From assembly GCF_001613245.1 (NCBI RefSeq), contig NZ_BDBZ01000013.1:1-64000 (forward strand): a DNA stretch of 64,000 nt, in the 5' to 3' direction. The position numbers were made by a program, and so were the translations under genes. Below are positions 61,001 to 64,000 of this stretch, piece after piece (position 1 is the stretch's first letter; every line of letters begins with the position of its first letter). Source of the DNA: Nocardia speluncae NBRC 108251 (lineage in GTDB: Bacteria; Actinomycetota; Actinomycetes; Mycobacteriales; Mycobacteriaceae). The notes under the pieces are model-generated. The model had not been told where the DNA came from and ran no database searches. It was given only the letters and a program-made list of their open reading frames with translations.

Positions 61001-61334
61001 GACGAGGAACCGTCGAAACCACGACCCCACCGGTCCCGGCCACTGCGTCCACTGCCGCGCAGGGAATCTCGGCCGACACCTCGTCCGCGGCATAGGACAC
61101 CAGCGGCACGGACACTGACGACAGTGTCGACCCCTGCGGCCACGACACCCGCGCCTGCTCCTGCTCCACCGGCAAGAACGGAATCGTGACTGCAGCCAAA
61201 ACAGCGACCACCGCCGCTACAACAGCCCACACCCCAACCTGTCGACTGGCCGCTGTATCGGCCCGCTGATCCCCCTGTGGCGTCGAGTCCGGAACAGAAA
61301 CCCGCACACGCTCTTTGCTGACGGTCACGAACAA
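58026..61334 (-). CDS. Emb-family arabinosyltransferase
   Basis: 1102 residues from TTG (a GTG six bases later is equally likely). GT53 type: about thirteen membrane helices in the first two thirds and a soluble outer C-terminal domain. The catalytic loop between the first helices reads N-N-T-S-D-D-G-Y (284-291), matching the EmbC/EmbB active-site region. Such enzymes add arabinofuranose from decaprenyl-phosphoarabinose to arabinogalactan or lipoarabinomannan and are the targets of ethambutol. The length and motifs look intact. As element cargo it would add a second Emb paralogue to the host. Next to it is only a decayed gtrA, not embA/B or aftA. Confidence 0.88.
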   Translation of the reverse strand: MFVTVSKERVRVSVPDSTPQGDQRADTAASRQVGVWAVVAAVVAVLAAVTIPFLPVEQEQARVSWPQGSTLSSVSVPLVSYAADEVSAEIPCAAVDAVAGTGGVVVSTVPRQSPESERYGLVVKAVADTADRPGRVDVVSRSTLLWSAPLEQVRSQSCTLSLHVDRTGATVSSSGGPVGKSERHEGDLRPQVVGVFTDLTGAPDPGMHAEVLVDSRFSSSPSLLKLAVMGVCLAATLAALVMLYRLDAPQRGRARRVLHARWWRLRPVDVVVVATMGVWHFIGNNTSDDGYQLGMARASDSSGYMANYFRWFGVPEAPFGTPYYDLLAAMAKVSAVSPWVRLPALLAGLLTWWVISREVIPRLGAAVKRSPVAVWTSAAVFLAFWMPFNNGLRPEPIVALGVLLTWCAMERAIATRRVFLAAVALILAALTLTVGPSGVICFAVLIAGARRLVVITADRARSSGYLPLLAPLVAAGLVVLTAVFADQTVAAVREMTHVHSLIGPGEPWFFEYLRYQWLLQINADGWLTRRFGVFVMVAGLVVCIVAMLRRGGHIPGTAAGPSQRLVGVTIGAMMLMMFTPTKWTHHFGVYAGLAGAITALTAVAAGPAVMRSPRNRALLAAAVFFLLSMSFVGANGYWYASSWGVPWADIPPEIAGKGLSTFAAGAAVVCLALAAWFHLHPSTTSPRPRSLTVRVTRIPVLLLVAAAMVVFQLLSMTKAALAQHGSYSIAASNLAALDDGCGLADEVLVETDPNASMLAPVAGDIGTTLAATTATGFTANGVSGDLTSDEVESTTGLANSVDDPNDSTDTDRTAVPAGSETGTPRGTGVNGSDVPLPFGLDPAVTPVLGSYQNGDQAPAELISGWYRLPQATGTSEGQIIAITAAGRIRSTDEDGIVTPGQDLVVEVGRSQADGTITALGAVEPIDIGPAPSWRNLRVPLDQLPGDADVVRIVATDKDLAPDQWLAVTPPRVPQTRTLNAVLGTQTPVLLDWEVGLHFPCQQLMPTRGGVATPPEYRILPDRSGATITNLWQGHDGGGPLGWIELLLSAETLPTYLDNDWHRDWGSLERYTFLDPTTNPAHITFDRLQRSGTWTPGTITTAF

Positions 61335-61423
61335 GGATGCTAACCGTGGCTCTATAAACCAACGACGACCGGACCAGAGCTATTTGCCCGACTTGCAATT
61401 GCCACAGTCGACCTGCCGGTGCC

Positions 61424-61453
61424 CTGAAACCTACCCGGACTTGCGAGGTTCAG
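61424..61453. repeat. Right-end dyad of the element
   Basis: CTGAAACCT (61424-61432) and AGGTTCAG (61446-61453) form an inverted repeat with one extra base in one arm. Read inward from the right end, the sequence CTGAACCTCGCAAG resembles CTGAACTACGAAG at the left end, suggesting imperfect terminal inverted repeats. Confidence 0.6.
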
Positions 61454-61458
61454 AGAAG

Positions 61459-61527
61459 TACTCCGTCCCATTTCATTTCCGCCGCCCACTCCGGGCCGTT
61501 CGGCGCCCGCCCCGCAACTGCGAGCAT
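61459..61527 (-). pseudogene. ATP-dependent DNA ligase, N-terminal part of a split gene
   Basis: From the ATG at 61527, 23 codons read M-L-A-V-A-G, then E-M-K-W-D-G-V, including the catalytic lysine, then hit the element (frame closes as L-L-stop). Residues before the ATG (V-P-A-P) match the element's ligase too, so the true start may be a rare codon a few triplets upstream. Joined to 52993 it gives an uninterrupted ligase of about 315 residues. The original promoter should lie upstream, near 61600. Confidence 0.8.
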
Positions 61528-61820
61528 CGGTGCGGGAACCGCCGCCCCGGTCAGGGCTCGACCCTCACCTTGCGCGCCCCTCCGATGCCCGGCGCCCTGC
61601 CGTGGGCGCCTGTGGTTCCCGAGCCCGGTCCGGATGCCATGAGTCCTCGCTTCGTGAGGCGGGTACTGCCTGGTCAGCGGCAGAATACGGAGAGATTCGA
61701 ACCATCTCCGGCAGACACGCGGAAGGCGGAACCTTCCGCAACGTGCCAGTCGGGAATGCTGCCTGGGACTTCCCGTCGTCAGCGTTCGCGCTGAGCTGAA
61801 CCCGCTACGTGGCTTGCGGC
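61528..61820. other. Intergenic, hairpin only
   Basis: About 290 bp without a supported gene beyond a few leader codons of the split ligase. A hairpin GCGGAAGG / CCTTCCGC (61719-61726, 61732-61739) is present. A GGTTCGAAT-like segment on the minus strand near 61695-61705 recalls a T-arm, but no cloverleaf can be built. Confidence 0.4.
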
Positions 61821-61842
61821 GTAATCTTGTAATCAAGTAATC
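61821..61842. promoter_or_regulatory. Three GTAATC iterons upstream of the 199-residue protein
   Basis: GTAATC occurs at 61821-61826, 61829-61834 and 61837-61842, an exact 8-bp period. The middle also forms CTTG-TAAT-CAAG (61826-61837). AT-rich and 22 bp before the start codon, it looks like an operator or promoter element, perhaps autoregulatory. Confidence 0.6.
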
Positions 61843-61864
61843 GTTCTACAGAGAAGGTGATCCC

Positions 61865-62464
61865 ATGAGGCATGGACACCGGGGGCGTGGATTCGGTCGA
61901 GCGGGCGGATGGCAGCAGGCGGATCTGCCCGAAACCGGCGATATCGTGGATTGGTTCGCGGGTCGCTTGCCCGCCGAATGGTTCACCGGACCACCGGTGA
62001 TCGAGATCGACCGGGACGAGATCGTGGTAATCGGTGAACTGCCGCTGCCGCGACCGGACGAAGCAGCGAGCGAGGGATCCGGCGACAAGGCGACCCCCCC
62101 GATCGCGGAGGCGACAAAGGAAGGGGCGGTTGCCAGGTTCCGCGAGTCCACTCGGCCCGCGCGGATGCAGATCGCGGACGAGGCGCAGCAGCGCTACCGG
62201 CGCAGTGTCGCGTGGGGCGTCGCGATCGACGGGCAGCGAATCCTGTTCACCCACTTGGCGGTTCCGGTGATGACCAGGCTGCGGCAACCGGAACGAAAGG
62301 TGCTCGACACGCTGGTCGATGCCGGGGTGGCGCGGTCGAGGGCCGATGCTTTGGCGTGGGCGGTGCGGCTGGTGGGCGAGCACACCGAGTCGTGGCTCGA
62401 GGAGCTGCGTACGGCGATGCGGAAGGTCGACGATCTGCGTTCGGAAGGTCCGCAAGGGCTTTGA
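61865..62464 (+). CDS. Conserved-looking protein of unknown function
   Basis: 199 residues, GAGAAGGTG before the ATG. A Gly/Arg/His-rich start is followed by an acidic middle (W-F-A-G-R-L-P-A-E-W-F, then I-E-I-D-R-D-E-I-V-V-I-G-E-L-P) and a helical C-terminal half (R-R-S-V-A-W-G-V-A-I-D-G, R-S-R-A-D-A-L-A-W-A-V-R-L-V-G). The last part could be a ribbon-helix-helix-like or dimerising helical domain. Stop and next start overlap (TGATG), so it probably acts with the zinc-ribbon protein. Regulated through the upstream iterons by inference. Family not recognised. Confidence 0.7.
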   Translation: MRHGHRGRGFGRAGGWQQADLPETGDIVDWFAGRLPAEWFTGPPVIEIDRDEIVVIGELPLPRPDEAASEGSGDKATPPIAEATKEGAVARFRESTRPARMQIADEAQQRYRRSVAWGVAIDGQRILFTHLAVPVMTRLRQPERKVLDTLVDAGVARSRADALAWAVRLVGEHTESWLEELRTAMRKVDDLRSEGPQGL

Positions 62465-62688
62465 TGCGTTGTCGCTGCGGTACGCAGTGGTCCTGCGGCG
62501 TGAATGCAGGGGTAACCGGGCCGGTGGCGTGGGAGGCCGATACCGGTCGGCGGTTCCGCGACAGCCACTGCCGCCGATGTGGGCGGCTACCTCGTGGGCA
62601 AGGCGCGGCTGAACAGCCCGAGCGCCCCGTACGGTGCGGGACGACAACGCCCCGCACCGTACGGTGGATAGTTCAGCTGGGGGTGTAG
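62464..62688 (+). CDS. Small zinc-ribbon-like protein
   Basis: 74 residues, translationally coupled to the 199-residue protein by TGATG. M-R-C-R-C-G-T-Q-W-S-C-G opens the protein and D-S-H-C-R-R-C-G-R lies at about 34-42, giving a likely zinc site. The last twenty codons run through a strong hairpin (62627-62664) and overlap the 3' end of the opposing DUF1540 gene by 16 bases, so the annotated end is the weak part of this call. Confidence 0.5.
   Translation: MRCRCGTQWSCGVNAGVTGPVAWEADTGRRFRDSHCRRCGRLPRGQGAAEQPERPVRCGTTTPRTVRWIVQLGV
62627..62664. terminator. Strong hairpin between convergent genes
   Basis: CCGTACGGTGCGGG (62627-62640) and CCCGCACCGTACGG (62651-62664) form a perfect 14-bp stem with a 10-nt loop, placed where the plus-strand pair and the minus-strand DUF1540 gene converge. 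Confidence 0.75.
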
Positions 62689-62975
62689 GTCATGCAACGC
62701 GCGGCGTGATCCCCGCTGCCCGGGCCGACCCGGATCTCACCGGCGGTGCATTCGAGGCCGGTGTTGTGCGCGCAGTCCGCGCGCTGGCAGGCCCCGACCA
62801 TGCTGGTGACCGTATCCAGTCCGCCTTTGACCGCCAACGGGATGAACGTCGCGCAATCGGCGCTGCCGTTCTGGCCGGAGACATTGATGGCGTAGGCATG
62901 GCAGCCGTCGTGGTTGTTGTAGGAACAGTCGTTCACTGTGCATTCGCTGACGTGCGGCATTTCCATGGTTGTCAT
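62673..62975 (-). CDS. DUF1540 double-domain protein
   Basis: 100 residues with two copies of the DUF1540 pattern. The first is C-T-V-N-D-C-S-Y-N, then C-H-A-Y-A-I-N-V and a later Cys followed by T-F. The second is C-Q-R-A-D-C-A-H-N, then C-T-A-G-E-I-R-V and a Cys followed by T-Y. Cys spacing suggests metal binding. It is small, cytoplasmic and of unknown role. DUF1540 proteins are frequent in actinobacteria and clostridia. There is a GGAGGACGAAG-type site before the ATG. Confidence 0.88.
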   Translation of the reverse strand: MTTMEMPHVSECTVNDCSYNNHDGCHAYAINVSGQNGSADCATFIPLAVKGGLDTVTSMVGACQRADCAHNTGLECTAGEIRVGPGSGDHAARCMTYTPS

Positions 62976-63098
62976 GCGCTTCGTCCTCCTGGGCTGTGGG
63001 AGTCATGCTCATGCGGCTACCAGAATAGACCGAGGTGACAGCGCTGAATACCCGGGAACTCGAATCCGGCGCGACGCTCGACCCCGCTCCGGGCGGGT

Positions 63099-63599
63099 TC
63101 ACGGCAGGGGTTCCGTTCGCCAGTTCCGGATCTCGTGGGCCCAGGCTTGAAGCCCCGCCTGGAACCCCGCGCGCTGTTCTGTGGTGAGGGTGGATACGGC
63201 CGCCAGCAGCGGCTCGGCTCGCCGGGCGACGAATTCTTCGACATGTGCGCGGCGGTGCGGCAGCAGCGATACCAGCGTGCGCCGCCGGTCGGCCGGGTCG
63301 GGCCGCCGTTGCACCCATTCGGCGCGGTCGAGATCGCCCACCAGCTCGCTCACCGTGGACAGTGCCAGTCCCATCCGGCCGGCCAGTTCGCCGACGCTGA
63401 TCGCTTCCTCGGCCACCAGTTGCACGCATACCGCGCCGTGCCGGGGGGTGAGCCGGTGCGCGGTGAAGGATTCGAGGTATTCGGCCGGCATATCCGTGCG
63501 TGCCTTGTCGAAGAAGTTCGCGACCAGCGGCAGGAATCCGATCAGGTCGGTGATCTCCTGCGCGGTCGGTTGCCTCGGCGTGTGGGTCTTGTCCGGCAT
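63099..63599 (-). CDS. MarR-family regulator
   Basis: 166 residues. The winged helix-turn-helix is clear: I-S-V-G-E-L-A-G-R-M-G-L-A-L-S-T-V-S-E-L-V-G-D-L, followed by the wing D-P-A-D-R-R-R-T-L-V. Flanking helices form the dimer interface. The gene is divergent from a questin-oxidase-like gene with a dyad in the 62-bp gap, so it probably represses that gene and senses its substrate or an aromatic compound. Confidence 0.9.
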   Translation of the reverse strand: MPDKTHTPRQPTAQEITDLIGFLPLVANFFDKARTDMPAEYLESFTAHRLTPRHGAVCVQLVAEEAISVGELAGRMGLALSTVSELVGDLDRAEWVQRRPDPADRRRTLVSLLPHRRAHVEEFVARRAEPLLAAVSTLTTEQRAGFQAGLQAWAHEIRNWRTEPLP

Positions 63600-63619
63600 G
63601 GAGTCATCTTATATGTTCG

Positions 63620-63631
63620 TATTTCCAAATA
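63620..63631. promoter_or_regulatory. Candidate MarR operator
   Basis: TATTTCCAAATA is an inverted repeat with five-base arms (63620-63624 and 63627-63631) in the AT-rich 62-bp gap between the divergent marR-like and questin-oxidase-like genes. An outer pair, ATATG...GATATG, is less exact. Confidence 0.5.
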
Positions 63632-63661
63632 GTTCGGATATGCGAAGCGATTGAGGTAGTG

Positions 63662-64000
63662 ATGTCGGCTTACAGCGATGCGGTCAACGACGCGCTCGAA
63701 CGGCTGGACGATCTCGGATACGAGCGCAACCTGGGCGGTGGCGATCTGGCCAACCACGGCCCGATGGCCGCCGAAGCGCTTGCAGTGCTGGGCCACACCG
63801 CCGCGATCCCGGACTGGGTCGCGGTGTATCGGGCTGCCGCGCCGCATCACGAACCGCCCGTGCCTTCCCGCCGACTCGGTGACGAGGAATCCGATTGGCG
63901 GGCCGCGCTCGGCGATATCGGGCGGGCCGGCGATTTCGAGGAACTGTTCCGGCGTCAGATGGCGGACGAGGGCTGGCAAGAGGTGCTGGTGCGCTGGTGG
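63662..64000 (+). CDS. Questin oxidase-like (DUF4243) protein, 3' partial
   Basis: 113 codons from the ATG to the end of the window with no stop. The start A-Y-S-D-A-V-N-D-A-L-E-R-L-D, N-L-G-G-G-D-L-A-N-H-G-P-M-A-A-E-A-L and W-V-A-V-Y-R resemble the questin oxidase family, in which a fungal member opens the anthraquinone ring by Baeyer-Villiger-type oxidation. A bacterial substrate is not established. Expected full length is about 330-450 residues. Controlled by the divergent MarR-type protein. Confidence 0.75.
   Translation, partial: MSAYSDAVNDALERLDDLGYERNLGGGDLANHGPMAAEALAVLGHTAAIPDWVAVYRAAAPHHEPPVPSRRLGDEESDWRAALGDIGRAGDFEELFRRQMADEGWQEVLVRWW

Larger units (their letters stand above)
52994..61458. 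mobile_element. 8.5-kb tyrosine-recombinase element inserted in a DNA ligase gene
   Basis: Bounded exactly by the two halves of the interrupted ligase gene, with at most one base of ambiguity and no target duplication visible. Order from the left end: recombinase tnpA-like, recombinase tnpB-like (overlapping), intact ligase, gtrA remnant (minus strand), Emb arabinosyltransferase (minus strand). Both ends begin within a few bases with the inverted sequence CTGAAC, and each end contains an inner dyad. The two-recombinase arrangement and precise insertion in a conserved gene recall Tn554 (TnpA, TnpB; target radC). Element name and family are inferred, not matched. Confidence 0.8.

Noticed and set aside
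61681..61760. Possible tRNA on the minus strand (GGTTCGAAT-like T-arm next to a hairpin)
   Set aside because: The T-stem does not pair properly and no anticodon or acceptor stem fits the neighbouring sequence.

Overview
The window is high-GC actinobacterial DNA and fits Nocardia or a close relative in the Mycobacteriales. Pointers are an Emb-type arabinosyltransferase, a PatA-type mannoside acyltransferase, a lipoprotein class A beta-lactamase, predicted F420 enzymes, frequent GTG/TTG starts and ATGA gene overlaps. The taxon is inferred from gene content, not from a marker gene. No rRNA, convincing tRNA or CRISPR array was seen.

Region by region. 1-6.4 kb: the end of an acidic, proline-rich membrane-anchored protein, then a five-gene minus-strand operon with two distantly paralogous proteins, a small acid-tailed membrane protein, an asparagine-synthetase-like enzyme without the usual Cys2, and a cupin-like protein. 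No named system matches it. 6.5-14 kb: a membrane protein, a VOC protein, a flavin monooxygenase divergent from a GntR-TetR fusion regulator, an LLM-family oxidoreductase, a beta-lactamase and a PatA-like acyltransferase. 14.2-23.2 kb: a catabolic locus (D-aminoacylase-like amidohydrolase, YgeY-like M20 hydrolase, sodium/solute symporter, GntR regulator, diaminopropionate ammonia-lyase, carbamoylase-type hydrolase, Gfo/Idh/MocA oxidoreductase). An identical 17-bp GntR-type site lies before both transcription units. 23.2-24.8 kb: Lrp regulator and AzlCD exporter. 25-29 kb: a two-component system with a polytopic membrane protein.

29-35.3 kb: a probable mevalonate degradation operon (class II HMG-CoA reductase, HMG-CoA lyase, TctA-type permease with a small partner) and a GAF/PucR-type regulator. 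35.4-38.5 kb: a Ddn-like protein, and TetR divergent from an MFS exporter with two dyad operators. 38.6-48.4 kb: MaoC, CoA-transferase, MmgE/PrpD, acyl-CoA dehydrogenase and CitE-like lyase, a GntR/FCD regulator and a four-gene ABC importer. These share a 15-bp near-palindrome and look like one regulon for a small carboxylic acid, perhaps a C5 dicarboxylate. 48.5-52.1 kb: SRPBCC protein, DEAD-box helicase, NPCBM-domain protein.

52.1-61.6 kb is the most striking part. An ATP-dependent DNA ligase gene is cut in two immediately after the codons for its catalytic K-W-D-G motif. The halves lie at 52127-52993 and 61459-61527 (both minus strand) and rejoin in frame. The 8,465 bp between them form an element with two overlapping tyrosine recombinases of Tn554 TnpA/TnpB type, an intact ligase of the same family, an Emb arabinosyltransferase and a decayed gtrA. 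It thus disrupts one ligase gene while carrying another. 61.8-64 kb: an iteron-controlled pair (unknown protein plus zinc-ribbon protein), a DUF1540 protein, and a MarR regulator divergent from the start of a questin-oxidase-like gene that runs off the end.
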